From Pyrinomonadaceae bacterium (GTDB lineage Bacteria > Acidobacteriota > Blastocatellia > Pyrinomonadales > Pyrinomonadaceae), in assembly GCA_013811945.1 (NCBI GenBank), contig JACCUI010000247.1, positions 1 through 39,246 on the forward strand: DNA of 39,246 nucleotides. Direction: 5' to 3'. Below the pieces are notes generated by a model. It was not told where the DNA came from. It saw only the letters and a program-made list of their open reading frames with translations, and ran no database searches. This document shows positions 25,045-33,869 of the stretch, piece after piece (the stretch's first letter is position 1; each line of letters starts with the position of its first letter). Position numbers and translations under genes: made by a program.

Positions 25045-27480
25045 TCATTCATACCTGAGCGCCACCAACGGATCGACCTTCGCGGCTCGTCGCGCGGGGA
25101 CGTAACAAGCTACGAGCGTGATCAGAAATAGGCCAATCGCTACCACCGCAAAGGTGGTCTTGTCCGTTGCGGTTGTCTCGAACAAGAGAGTGACGATCAA
25201 TCGAGTCAGCCCGAACGAGGCAATCAGGCCTGCGCCCACTCCGAGCACGGCCAGAATGACTCCCTGCCTCACTACGAGCTTAAGCACATCGCGTTCTTGC
25301 GCACCGAGGGCCATGCGCACGCCGATCTCGTGAGTGCGCTGCAGCACGGAATAAGACATGACGCCGTAAATCCCCACCGCCGCCATCACCAGGGCGACAA
25401 ATGCAAAGATCGTCAGCAGCGTTGTGTTGAAACGCGATCGCGCCAGAGACTTAGCGAGTAAACCTTCCATCGTGCTCAACTCACCGACCGGCTGATCCGG
25501 ATCGAGGTTGCGAATTATGGACCGGGCGGCCGGCACAACGTTCGTTGCCTCGCCACGCACGCGCATCACGATTGTCATCGAGGAATATGTCAGCTCCGGA
25601 TGCGGCCAGTAGGCCATTGGCTCGACTTCCAAATCCAGGCCCATATGTTTGTGGTCGCCTACGATGCCGACAATCTCGGTGGGAACGTTTGCGTCTTTCA
25701 TATTGATCGTCACTCGCTTGCCGAGTGGATCCTCACCTGGCAGATGCTTCCGCATGAACGCCTCGTTTACGAGGACCACGTGGCGCTCTTCGGTAGCCTC
25801 TTGCGCCGTAAAGAGACGGCCTCGCTTCAGAGGGATCTGCATTACCTGGAAATAATTTGCATCAGTCACGCAGACCCCCGTAGTCAACTTCTGACCTGGA
25901 GGCAGCTTTGGCCGGCCCTCAATCTCCATCGACGTGCCGGAATATTGCCCGGCAAACGGAAGCGTGTTGATTGCCCCCGCGGCTTCCACTCCAGGCAGCG
26001 TCTGCACTTGCTGCACAGCTTGCTGGAAGAAACCAATGATCTTGCCATCGGAGTCGTACTTTCTCGTTGGCAAACTCACCCGCATCGTCACCAATTCCTT
26101 TGAATTGAATCCGGGATCTACTGATTGCAGTCGATTCAGGCTTTTCACGAGCAGGCCAGCGCCAACAAGGAGCACCAGGGCCAATGCCACCTGGGTAACA
26201 ACAAAGAGGTTTCGAAACCGATGACTTCGCGCGCTGCCTCCAATATTCTTTCCGCCTTCCTTGAGCGAATCTTGCAGATCAAAGCGCGTAGCTTCCAGAG
26301 CTGGTACCAGCCCGAAAACAATGCCGGTAAGCAGCGACACGCCGAAGGTAAAGGCCAGCACGGGCAGGTTGACGCGTACATCACGAAGATCCATCAGCGC
26401 AGGGGGGCTAAGAGCGATGAGCGCTTTCGTTCCCCACCAGGCCAACAAGAGACCAAGAGCGCCGCCCACCGCCGACAGCAGCACGCTCTCAGTAAGCAGT
26501 TGCCGCGCGATACGCCAACGACTGGCGCCGAGCCCGGCTCGCAAGGCAATCTCTTTTTTCCGAGCGGAGGCGCGGGCCAACAGCAGGTTTGCTACGTTGG
26601 CGCACGCAATCAGCAACACAAAGCCAACCGCCCCCAGCAGAATTAGTAGCGGCCGTCTGATGTCGCCGGTAAATTGCGTGCGGAGGGGAACGACATTCAC
26701 ACCCCATAGAGTATTGAACTCGGGATACTGTTTTTCGAGTCTGGCTCCAATCAGGTTCATTTCCTGCTGCGCCTGTGCGGGCGTAACACCAGGCCGCAGT
26801 CTCGCCACCGCGGATGCGAACCGCCCCCGGCGCTGGCGCAATTCATTTGAGGCCTCCCAGGGTGACCAAATCTCGGCGGACTTGCGAGTCATGGAGCCCT
26901 TGGGGACGTGCCAGCTAAAGTCCGCCGGCAAGACACCGATGATTGTGTTCTGCCGATTGTTAAGAGTGACTTGGCGACCGATTACGCTGGGGTCTCCGCC
27001 AAAGCGGCGCTGCCACAGTCCGTGGCTGATTACGACGACGTTCGGTTGCCCGGGTTTACCCTCATCCGGCGCGAACGTCCGGCCTTGAATAGCACTCACA
27101 CCCAGGAGTGGAAAAAGATTGGTAGTGACGATCTGTCCTGGCACTTCTTCGGGCTCACCATCGCCCGTGAGATTTGTAGTGAGATCAAAGAACGCAGCCA
27201 TGTCGGCGAAGACGTTGTTCTGGTCCTTCCAGTCGAAGAAGTTACCCAAATTGATTACATTCTGATCGGTCTTACCGCCCTGCTTCTTCTCCCACACGAT
27301 GGCCAGTCTGTCGGCGTCTGCGTAGGGCAAGGAGCGCAGCAACACCGCGTTGACCACGCTAAAAATCGCGCTGTTTGCTCCTATCCCCAGCGTCAAAGCA
27401 ACGATCGCGACTAACGTCACTGTCGGGTTCTTTAACAACATTCGCGCTCCGAAGCGCAGGTCCTGCAATAGGGTTTGCAT
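25045..27480 (-). CDS. ADOP-family orphan permease 2
   Basis: An intact 811-residue permease. The cytoplasmic amphipathic start MQTLLQDLRFGARMLLKNP is followed by the first helix (about 21-45), a periplasmic PCD-like domain, and three helices around 275-400 with LLIACANVANLLLARASARK and the coupling stretch LRAGLGASRWRIARQLLTES. The second repeat starts near residue 435 with another helix, then a second periplasmic domain. The C-terminal FtsX unit has QRTHEIGVRMALGAQERDVLKLV, ending [20 protein letters not shown]. An AAGGAG ribosome site lies 9 nt before the ATG. No nucleotide-binding partner is adjacent, which defines the orphan class. Whether ADOPs export, extract lipoproteins or signal is not established. 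Confidence 0.93.
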   Translation of the reverse strand: MQTLLQDLRFGARMLLKNPTVTLVAIVALTLGIGANSAIFSVVNAVLLRSLPYADADRLAIVWEKKQGGKTDQNVINLGNFFDWKDQNNVFADMAAFFDLTTNLTGDGEPEEVPGQIVTTNLFPLLGVSAIQGRTFAPDEGKPGQPNVVVISHGLWQRRFGGDPSVIGRQVTLNNRQNTIIGVLPADFSWHVPKGSMTRKSAEIWSPWEASNELRQRRGRFASAVARLRPGVTPAQAQQEMNLIGARLEKQYPEFNTLWGVNVVPLRTQFTGDIRRPLLILLGAVGFVLLIACANVANLLLARASARKKEIALRAGLGASRWRIARQLLTESVLLSAVGGALGLLLAWWGTKALIALSPPALMDLRDVRVNLPVLAFTFGVSLLTGIVFGLVPALEATRFDLQDSLKEGGKNIGGSARSHRFRNLFVVTQVALALVLLVGAGLLVKSLNRLQSVDPGFNSKELVTMRVSLPTRKYDSDGKIIGFFQQAVQQVQTLPGVEAAGAINTLPFAGQYSGTSMEIEGRPKLPPGQKLTTGVCVTDANYFQVMQIPLKRGRLFTAQEATEERHVVLVNEAFMRKHLPGEDPLGKRVTINMKDANVPTEIVGIVGDHKHMGLDLEVEPMAYWPHPELTYSSMTIVMRVRGEATNVVPAARSIIRNLDPDQPVGELSTMEGLLAKSLARSRFNTTLLTIFAFVALVMAAVGIYGVMSYSVLQRTHEIGVRMALGAQERDVLKLVVRQGVILAVLGVGAGLIASFGLTRLIVTLLFETTATDKTTFAVVAIGLFLITLVACYVPARRAAKVDPLVALRYE

Positions 27481-27513
27481 GTAGTTTTGCTCCTTCGACT
27501 GCCAACCTTTAGC

Positions 27514-27578
27514 ATTGCCGATTTCCGACTGCCAATTGCCGATTCTCTACATTGCCAATTGCCGATTGCCAATTGCCA
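27514..27578. repeat. ATTGCCR heptad array upstream of ADOP 2
   Basis: Nine near-consecutive 7-nt units with consensus ATTGCCR: exact at 27514, 27535, 27551, 27558, 27565 and 27572, degenerate at 27521, 27528 and 27542, with one 2-nt slip at 27549. It starts 33 bp from the ADOP 2 start codon. Confidence 0.85.
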
Positions 27579-27672
27579 ATTGGTCCTTAGGGATCGTTTT
27601 GCTGAATTGCTGATCTTCAACCGCCGACGTAACACAGAAACCTTCGGACGCGCTCCAGTTGCCTCCTGCCGA

Positions 27673-27939
27673 CTAGTGTGGAGTCTCTCAAGTTCTAGCC
27701 ACAAATCATGCCCTAGCCGCAGAGCGGCTAAATGGTTATAGCTTATGTTGCCGGAGAGAGGTCTTAGCTCCGTAGGAGCGCAACGTGCCTCTCACTAAGC
27801 CAAATATTTCGCTCCTCCGGAGCTTCGAAGTTCTTTGCGATCCTGGTTCTATAAACATTTGGTCCCTCCGGGACTAAAGACCGGCGACCAAAAGATAGAC
27901 AGAGTATTAGTTGCGAGAAGTCTAGAGACACCACACTAG
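27673..27939. mobile_element. MITE-like element with four short hairpins
   Basis: Terminal inverted repeats 27673-27696 and 27916-27939 (24 bp, about 20 matching, outermost CTAGTGTGG and CCACACTAG) bound a 267-bp element with no coding capacity. Inside are four perfect small hairpins: TAGCCGC-AGA-GCGGCTA (27714-27730), GCTCC-GTA-GGAGC (27767-27779), GCTCC-TCC-GGAGC (27811-27823) and GTCCC-TCC-GGGAC (27862-27874). No transposase is present in the window. Confidence 0.7.
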
Positions 27940-28031
27940 CTCGCCTAGCAATTAGATTGCTGAGTGTTGACTGCATTATTGCCCACATTCAATCGCCCAT
28001 TTAAGGGGCGCTCCTTCGCGGTCACTCCAAT

Positions 28032-28059
28032 CGGCAATTGGCAATCGGAAATCGGCAAT
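28032..28059. repeat. heptad repeat at the 3' end of ADOP 3
   Basis: Four gapless 7-nt units, CGGCAAT, TGGCAAT, CGGAAAT and CGGCAAT, end 4 bp from the stop codon of the permease gene at 28064. Confidence 0.8.
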
Positions 28060-28063
28060 GCCT

Positions 28064-30472
28064 TCATTCGTAACGAAGCGCTATCAACGGATCCACTTTA
28101 GTCGCTCGACGCGCGGGCAAGTAACAGGCTATTAAGGCAGTAACAAGTAAGCAGAGAGATACGCTTACGAAGGTAAACCCGTCGGTTGGGTTGACACCAA
28201 ATAGCAAAGTTGTAATCAACCGCGTCAACGCAAAAGCGCCAAGCAACCCCGCTCCGATACCAATCAAAGCGAGGACCATTCCACTTCTTAAAACAAGTTT
28301 CAGGACGTCGCTCATCTGCGCGCCCAGAGCCATGCGAATGCCAATCTCCTGTGTGCGCTGAGTAACGTAATAAGCAGTGACGCCGTAGATGCCAATCATT
28401 GCCAGAAGCAGTGCGATGGCAGCGAACGCGCTTAACAGCAGCATTGGCGTGCGTCGGGGCGCGACCGAAGTGGCCAGCACGTCATTCATCGTCCTGACGT
28501 TAAAAACTGGTATTCCTTTATCCAGCGAACGCATCTCGTTTCGCATCGCCGCAGCAATGTTTGTTGGGTCACCGTTAGTGCGTATTACGAGTGACATGCC
28601 GGTCCAACCCGAGTCCTGAGCATAGGGCACATACATCTGCTGGCCTGGGTCGGCGTCCAGTGACTGCTTTGTATCGCCCACCACGCCTACGATCTCACGT
28701 GGAGATTCTTCGTCGCGCCAGATCGTGATGCGCCTGCCGATAGGGCTTTCACCAGGCCAAAGATGACGCGCCATCGTCTCGTTAACGATGAGCACTTTCG
28801 CCGTTTTTTCAGTGTCCTGAGCGGTGAAAGCTCTCCCACTTACTACTGGAATTTGCAGAGTGTGAAAGTAGTCGGGGGTCGCCACCAGATAAGCGGCCCC
28901 GTCGGCTTCTTCCGGAGAGGCCGGGCGGCCTTCTCGGATATAACCGCGCCCAACACTAAAAGTGTCGCCGCCGAGGGGCAGGCTGAGCACAGCGCCGGCG
29001 GACTGCACCCCGGGCAGCAGACTCAGGCGTTCTACCGCCTGATGAAGCAACTGAACACGAGGCTCACCTTGCGGGTACTTCGCGAATGGAAGCGAAACCC
29101 GCACCGTGAGGACCTGGTCTGGATTGAATCCGGCGCTAACGTCGCGCAGGCGTATGAAGCTTTTGATAAGCAATCCCGCGCCCACCAACAGCATGAAAGA
29201 GAGCGCGATCTCGGAGACCATCAGCAAACTGCGAAGCCGGTTGCGATGTCCACTGGCACCGCTGCGCAGGCCTTCTTTCAATCCCTCGTTCAGATCAGGA
29301 CGCGAGACCTGGAGGGCGGGCGCCAGACCGAACACAAGACCGGTGATCACAGTCAGTGCGAGCGTGAACGCAAGTACGCGTGTGTCGGGAGCGATTTCAT
29401 CGAACCGCGGCGTGTTGGGTGGACTTAAGGCAATCAGTAACTTCGTCAGCCATATGCTCAGCCATAAACCAATCGCGCCGCCGACGATTGAGAGCAGCAC
29501 GCTTTCGGTTAGTAGCTGCCGAACTATGCGCCACCGGCTCGCCCCCAGGGCCGTGCGTACTGCAATCTCTTTTTGCCGTGCGGTGGCTCGCGCGAGCAGT
29601 AGGTTCGCAACATTCGCGCAGGCGATCAGGAGGACGAATGCAACGGCGCCCAACAACACGAGCAGAGGGGAACGCATCTCGCCGACCAATCGTTCTCGAA
29701 GGTTCGTCAGCCTGACATTCCAGCCGCTATTCGTCTCGTTATAAGCCTGCGCCAGCCGCAGGTTGATAGTATCCATTTCCGCCTGTGCTTGGGGTAGCGA
29801 CACGCCCTGCTTGAGACGAGTGACCACGCTAAGGTACCGGTTGTCACGCCGCTCAGCAGCGGCGTCGATCGGAAAGGGTACCCACAGTTCTGATTGGGCG
29901 GGGTAGTCGAAGCCGGGAGGCATGACGCCGACTACGATGGTGTGCTTGCCGCCCAACAACAACGTGGTCCCCACCACATTTTGATCGGCTCCAAAGCGGC
30001 GCTGCCATAAGCCATGGCTGAGCACGACGACTGGCTCCCGGCCTTTTTGCGAGTCATCGGGTCCAAGCGCGCGTCCCTTCATGGCGTTGGTGCGGAAGAG
30101 GGGAAAGAAGTCCGCGCTGACTCCCGTGCCGCGCACACGCTCCGTCTCATCGCCGCTAACGATCAGAGAACCGCCGGCGACAAATCCGGCCATGCGCTCG
30201 AACACCTGATTCTGATTTTTCCAGTCTGCGAAATCAGGCACGGACATGTTGCTCTCCGTGATACCTTTAGCCGGGTTGATACCATCGAACGAAACAATCT
30301 GCTCCGATTCGGGAAAGCGCAGCGGGCGCAACAAGACAGCGTTAACGGCGCTGAACATCGCGCTATTGGCTCCGATTCCCAAAGCGAGGGTGAGCAGCGC
30401 GACCGCCGTAAAGCCTGGCCGCTTCAACAGGCTGCGCACGCCGTAGCGAATGTCTTTGAATAGTGTTTCCAT
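28064..30472 (-). CDS. ADOP-family orphan permease 3
   Basis: 802 residues from the Met at 30472. The open frame runs 21 codons further, but METLFKDIRYGVRSLLKRPG is the conserved family start, a GAGGTG ribosome site sits before it, and the extra N-terminus is Lys/Ser/Asn-rich translation of heptad repeat DNA. The duplicated layout is visible: first FtsX unit with LLIACANVANLLLARATARQ and VRTALGASRWRIVRQLLTESV; second unit with [23 protein letters not shown]; end [20 protein letters not shown]. Its N-terminus is closest by eye to ADOP 1, suggesting a relatively recent duplication. A 262-bp spacer upstream and a 583-bp one downstream suggest it may be transcribed alone. Confidence 0.93.
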   Translation of the reverse strand: METLFKDIRYGVRSLLKRPGFTAVALLTLALGIGANSAMFSAVNAVLLRPLRFPESEQIVSFDGINPAKGITESNMSVPDFADWKNQNQVFERMAGFVAGGSLIVSGDETERVRGTGVSADFFPLFRTNAMKGRALGPDDSQKGREPVVVLSHGLWQRRFGADQNVVGTTLLLGGKHTIVVGVMPPGFDYPAQSELWVPFPIDAAAERRDNRYLSVVTRLKQGVSLPQAQAEMDTINLRLAQAYNETNSGWNVRLTNLRERLVGEMRSPLLVLLGAVAFVLLIACANVANLLLARATARQKEIAVRTALGASRWRIVRQLLTESVLLSIVGGAIGLWLSIWLTKLLIALSPPNTPRFDEIAPDTRVLAFTLALTVITGLVFGLAPALQVSRPDLNEGLKEGLRSGASGHRNRLRSLLMVSEIALSFMLLVGAGLLIKSFIRLRDVSAGFNPDQVLTVRVSLPFAKYPQGEPRVQLLHQAVERLSLLPGVQSAGAVLSLPLGGDTFSVGRGYIREGRPASPEEADGAAYLVATPDYFHTLQIPVVSGRAFTAQDTEKTAKVLIVNETMARHLWPGESPIGRRITIWRDEESPREIVGVVGDTKQSLDADPGQQMYVPYAQDSGWTGMSLVIRTNGDPTNIAAAMRNEMRSLDKGIPVFNVRTMNDVLATSVAPRRTPMLLLSAFAAIALLLAMIGIYGVTAYYVTQRTQEIGIRMALGAQMSDVLKLVLRSGMVLALIGIGAGLLGAFALTRLITTLLFGVNPTDGFTFVSVSLCLLVTALIACYLPARRATKVDPLIALRYE

Positions 30473-30485
30473 GATCACCTCGTTG

Positions 30486-30519
30486 GATTTTTGATTGCTG
30501 ATTTTTAATTTTGATTGCC
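30486..30519. repeat. GATTGCY heptads upstream of ADOP 3
   Basis: Units GATTTTT, GATTGCT and GATTTTT are consecutive (30486-30506). After a 6-nt gap comes GATTGCC (30513-30519). They begin 14 bp from the ADOP 3 start codon and resemble the ATTGCC array at 27514. Confidence 0.6.
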
Positions 30520-30583
30520 GGCTTTTCGACTCCACCTTCTTCTTCTTGGCTACTCAGAGTCCTTCTCCGATCTCAGGTCCTAT

Positions 30584-30618
30584 TTCAGATCTCAGATCTG
30601 AGATCTCAGATTTCAGAT
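30584..30618. repeat. CTCAGAT heptad array
   Basis: Five gapless 7-nt units, TTCAGAT, CTCAGAT, CTGAGAT, CTCAGAT and TTCAGAT, followed by the near-inverse ATCTGAG. It lies mid-spacer between ADOP 3 and ADOP 4. Confidence 0.85.
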
Positions 30619-30703
30619 ATCTGAGTCGCCAACCGGCAATCGGCACTCTGCGTTCCGGAATCGGCACTGAGGAGTAACCACTCAGCAATCGGCACCTAGA
30701 AAT

Positions 30704-30724
30704 CGGCAATTGCAAATCAAAAAT
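30704..30724. repeat. heptad repeat at the 3' end of ADOP 4
   Basis: Three 7-nt units, CGGCAAT, TGCAAAT and CAAAAAT, end 10 bp from the stop codon of the permease gene at 30735. Confidence 0.6.
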
Positions 30725-30734
30725 CAAAATCGCA

Positions 30735-33176
30735 TCATTCATATGTCAAGGCCACCATCGGGTCTACCTTTGAAGCCCGACGCGCCGGCAGGTAGCATGC
30801 GATCAGCGCCACCGTTGTGAGCAACACCGCTATAGCCGCGTAAGTTAGCGGATCCGCCGTGCTAACCCCGTAGAGCAAGCTCGCCATCATCCGCGTTAGG
30901 GCGAATGCCACACCCAGCCCGATCGCAACGCCCAACAATGTCAATGTCATTCCTTTCCGTAACACGAGGCCGAGTATGTCGTGCCGTTGCGCGCCCAAGG
31001 CTACCCGAACGCCGATCTCTTGCGTATGCTGGACGACGAAGTAAGCCAGTACCCCGTAAATCCCAAGTGTCGCTAGCAGCAGAGCGAGAGCTGCGAAGAT
31101 CGTCAGCAACGTCATGCCCAGACGCCGCGATGCGGTCTCTTCCCCGAGCACCTCTTCCATGGTCCGAATATTTGAGATGGGTTGGGCGGGATCAACCTGG
31201 TGAATCTCGTTACAAGCAGCGGCTACAATGCTCAACGGATCGACCGTTGCGCGGATTACCAGATCGCGAGGGGAGTACCACTGCTGATCTTTGATTTGCC
31301 CGTAAGGTATATACATCTCAGCCTTGACTGGCTCGTCAACACCCATCTGACGCACATCACCAACCACGCCGACAATCGTTCTCCAGGGAATGTCGTCCTG
31401 TGGATCGCCCAGTTTAAAACGCTTGCCTACGGCATCTTCGCCGGGCCAATACTGCCGCGCCATCGTTTCGTTGACGATGGCCGCAGGCATCGCCCGTTCA
31501 TCATCACCGTCGCTGATAGAACGCCCTCTCAGCAGCGGGATTCCAATTGTCTTGAGATAGTCAGCGCTGACCTGCCTATGATTGGCGTCATAAGAGAGGC
31601 CTTCTGCGGACGCCCGTTCGACCGTGCGACCCTCAGGGAAGAAGCCGCTCGTACCGCCTTTCCAGGCCAACGGGATGCTGGTGGCATAACCCGCTGAGAC
31701 AACTCCCGGTAGGGACCTCACGCGCTCCAACACTTGCTTATAGAAAGCTGCACGCTGCGGTTGCTCCGGATACTTGTTGCGTGGCAGCACAGTGCGCAAA
31801 GTCAAAACATTTTCCGGTCGCAGGCCCGAATACTGATCCCGCAACTTGAGAAAGGTCTGAATGAGCAGCCCGGCACCGACCAGCAACACCAACGCCAACG
31901 CCACTTCAGAGACCACCATGGCGCTCCTCAATCTGTTTCCTCCGGCGTTCAGCCCGGTGCGTCCGCCGCCCTGTTTCAGTGCTCCGTTGAGATCTATCTT
32001 CGATGCTTGAAAGGCAGGAACCAAGCCGAAGACTACGGCTGTTGACAAGGCCAGCAGGAGGGTAAAGCCAAGCACTTGCAGATCCAGGTTGAGTTTGGTT
32101 GAGAGGGCCAGACCATCTGGAATCAGTCGTTGTAGGAACGCGAAACTCACCGAAGCTATTAACAATCCGCAAACTGCACCAGCGGTTGCCAACAACAGGC
32201 TCTCAACCAGCAACTGACGGACGATACGCACGCGGCTTGCTCCGAGGGCCGCTCTCACCGCGATTTCACGTTTACGGCTGGCTGCGCGGGAGAGCAATAG
32301 ATTGGCAATATTCGCGCACGCGATCAGGAGTACGAATCCGACGGCGACTAGCAATACGAGGAGGGGCCGGCGCACGTCTCCCGCTAATTGGTCACGCAGC
32401 GGTATCACGAAAGCACCAAGCCGTCCCGCCTGGTCCGGATGATCGTGAGCAATACGTTGCTGAATCATCTGAATATCCGCATTCGCCTGTGCGAGGGTGA
32501 CGCCGGGCCTTATGCGCGCAATAACAGTTAGGAAATGACTACCCCGCTGGGCCAATGTTTCAGAGGTGAAAGCTATCGGCACCCAAAGTCCAATGCGGCT
32601 TTCCATGAACTGAAAACCAGCCGGCATTACGCCGACGACCGTATACCGCTCGCCATTGAGCAGCACCTCCCGACCTACGACACTACGTTCACCGCCGTAA
32701 CGCTGCTGCCAGAGACTGTAACTAATCATGGCAACTTTGTTCGCTTCCGGCTTGTCTTCTTCCGGCAGGATGACGCGGCCTAAAACTGGCGCGACACCCA
32801 GTAGTCCGAAGAAGTTGGCGGTCACGCCATAAGCCTCAATCTTTTCCGGTTCTCCGTCACCGGTGAGGTTGAAGCTGCGCTGGTCGAAGGTAGCCATGTC
32901 CTCAAAGACCTGATTCTGTGCTTTCCAATCGGCATAATTGGCCGGTGCCGGCGTGTTGCGTGGGAAACCGGCAAAAGCAGCATCCTCCCATACCATCACC
33001 AGGCGATCCGGCTCGCGGAAGGGCAACGTTCGCAACAACACGGCGTTGACGACGCTGAAGATTGCCGTGTTCGCGCCAATGCCAAGCGCGAGGGTGAGAA
33101 CTGCAATACAGGTGAACCCTGGATGCTTCAACAGAGAGCGGACGCCGTAGCGAATGTCTTTGAGCAGTGATTCCAT
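30735..33176 (-). CDS. ADOP-family orphan permease 4
   Basis: 813 residues from the Met at 33176, preceded by a GGAAGGAA ribosome site. The nine extra codons upstream come from the spacer. It starts MESLLKDIRYGVRSLLKHPG, has a first FtsX unit with LLIACANIANLLLSRAASRK and VRAALGASRVRIVRQLLVES, and a second unit with QHTQEIGVRVALGAQRHDILGLV. It ends [20 protein letters not shown], where LTYE replaces the LRYE of the other copies. Residues around ALKQGGGRTGLNAGG mark the cytoplasmic linker between the two halves. It is divergent enough from its neighbours that recent gene conversion across the whole gene is unlikely. Confidence 0.93.
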   Translation of the reverse strand: MESLLKDIRYGVRSLLKHPGFTCIAVLTLALGIGANTAIFSVVNAVLLRTLPFREPDRLVMVWEDAAFAGFPRNTPAPANYADWKAQNQVFEDMATFDQRSFNLTGDGEPEKIEAYGVTANFFGLLGVAPVLGRVILPEEDKPEANKVAMISYSLWQQRYGGERSVVGREVLLNGERYTVVGVMPAGFQFMESRIGLWVPIAFTSETLAQRGSHFLTVIARIRPGVTLAQANADIQMIQQRIAHDHPDQAGRLGAFVIPLRDQLAGDVRRPLLVLLVAVGFVLLIACANIANLLLSRAASRKREIAVRAALGASRVRIVRQLLVESLLLATAGAVCGLLIASVSFAFLQRLIPDGLALSTKLNLDLQVLGFTLLLALSTAVVFGLVPAFQASKIDLNGALKQGGGRTGLNAGGNRLRSAMVVSEVALALVLLVGAGLLIQTFLKLRDQYSGLRPENVLTLRTVLPRNKYPEQPQRAAFYKQVLERVRSLPGVVSAGYATSIPLAWKGGTSGFFPEGRTVERASAEGLSYDANHRQVSADYLKTIGIPLLRGRSISDGDDERAMPAAIVNETMARQYWPGEDAVGKRFKLGDPQDDIPWRTIVGVVGDVRQMGVDEPVKAEMYIPYGQIKDQQWYSPRDLVIRATVDPLSIVAAACNEIHQVDPAQPISNIRTMEEVLGEETASRRLGMTLLTIFAALALLLATLGIYGVLAYFVVQHTQEIGVRVALGAQRHDILGLVLRKGMTLTLLGVAIGLGVAFALTRMMASLLYGVSTADPLTYAAIAVLLTTVALIACYLPARRASKVDPMVALTYE

Positions 33177-33188
33177 GGGTTCCTTCCT

Positions 33189-33222
33189 ATTGCCCATTTC
33201 CAATTGCAGTTTCCGATTGGCG
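33189..33222. repeat. ATTGCC-type heptads upstream of ADOP 4
   Basis: ATTGCCC, ATTTCCA and ATTGCAG are consecutive (33189-33209), then ATTGGCG follows after 6 nt. They start 13 bp upstream of the ADOP 4 start codon. Confidence 0.55.
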
Positions 33223-33449
33223 AGTTCCGCTTGTTGATAATCTAAAGATAAGACCCCGTCGCTGCCAAGTTCGTGGCAAAATGAGAAGTCTTGCTCAACT
33301 CCGAACAGTCACTCAATACGGAAGCGCGCGCGGTAGCGACCGGATGTGGAGCACTCAACTTGCCGTTCCATCTGACCAGGGTCGCATCGGGCTATTGTTT
33401 CTTAACCACCAACCTTGAGTACTGGTATCGGGTTCGCCACCACTAACCC

Positions 33450-33466
33450 AGGCGGGCTGCCCGCCT
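33450..33466. repeat. short perfect hairpin at the break of an ADOP relic
   Basis: AGGCGGG-CTG-CCCGCCT is a perfect 7-bp stem with a 3-nt loop. It lies exactly where homology of the adjacent ADOP relic ends, so it may be an inserted REP-like element or mark a deletion junction. Confidence 0.7.
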
Positions 33467-33560
33467 CAAGGCGAACGCAAGGAGGGCAACGAGGGTGAAG
33501 CCCGGACTCTTCCATAACTTATGAAAGCCGTAGCGTAAGGTCCTCCCAGAGTGTTTGCAT
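33467..33560 (-). pseudogene. N-terminal relic of another ADOP permease
   Basis: Minus-strand translation from ATG 33558-33560 begins MQTLWED. With one base shifted it continues LRYGFHKLWKSPGFTLV and ALLAFAL. This is the ADOP N-terminal signature plus the start of the first helix (compare MQTLWQDLRYGIRMLAKSPG in the next copy). Homology stops after about 31 codons at the hairpin 33450-33466; nothing of the remaining roughly 780 residues is found. It documents loss of an eighth family member from this array. Confidence 0.8.
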
Positions 33561-33610
33561 GTCGACTTCTCAAGATTGCCGATTTCCGATTGCCAGATAC
33601 CGGGTCTCCA

Positions 33611-33713
33611 ATCTCAAGTCTCAGGGTTCTCGATCTCAAGACTTGAGACTTCAGAGATCTTAGATTTGGAATCTCAGATCCTAGGTCTCAGATAATCTCA
33701 GATTTCCAATTGC
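33611..33713. repeat. degenerate TCTCAAG/TCTCAGA heptad tract
   Basis: Repeated units such as TCTCAAG, TCTCAGG, ACTTGAG, ACTTCAG and TCTCAGA occur on both strands through about 100 bp, largely 7 nt apart with slips. It is related to the CTCAGAT arrays at 30584 and 38967. With the relic, the hairpin and a half-copy of the 24779 repeat family, it fills the 693-bp spacer. Confidence 0.65.
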
Positions 33714-33833
33714 GCAGTGTTCCGGATTGCAGATCACCCTTCACTCGAACCCGAACTCAGCTGTTGCGGTTACAACCTGCCTTCAAATCGGAAGTCGCCC
33801 AATCCCCAATCGGCGATTCCGGGGAACAGCTTT

Positions 33834-33868
33834 GCCAATTCGAAATCGGTAATTCGAAATTCGAAATT
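33834..33868. repeat. heptad repeat at the 3' end of ADOP 5
   Basis: Five gapless 7-nt units, GCCAATT, CGAAATC, GGTAATT, CGAAATT and CGAAATT, end directly beside the stop codon of the permease gene at 33870. Confidence 0.8.
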
Positions 33869-33869
33869 C

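Noticed and set aside
27514-27578. Possible CRISPR array or origin iterons in the ATTGCCR tract
   Set aside because: Units are only 7 nt with no unique spacers, and no cas genes, replication initiator or DnaA boxes are near. It is a tandem microrepeat.
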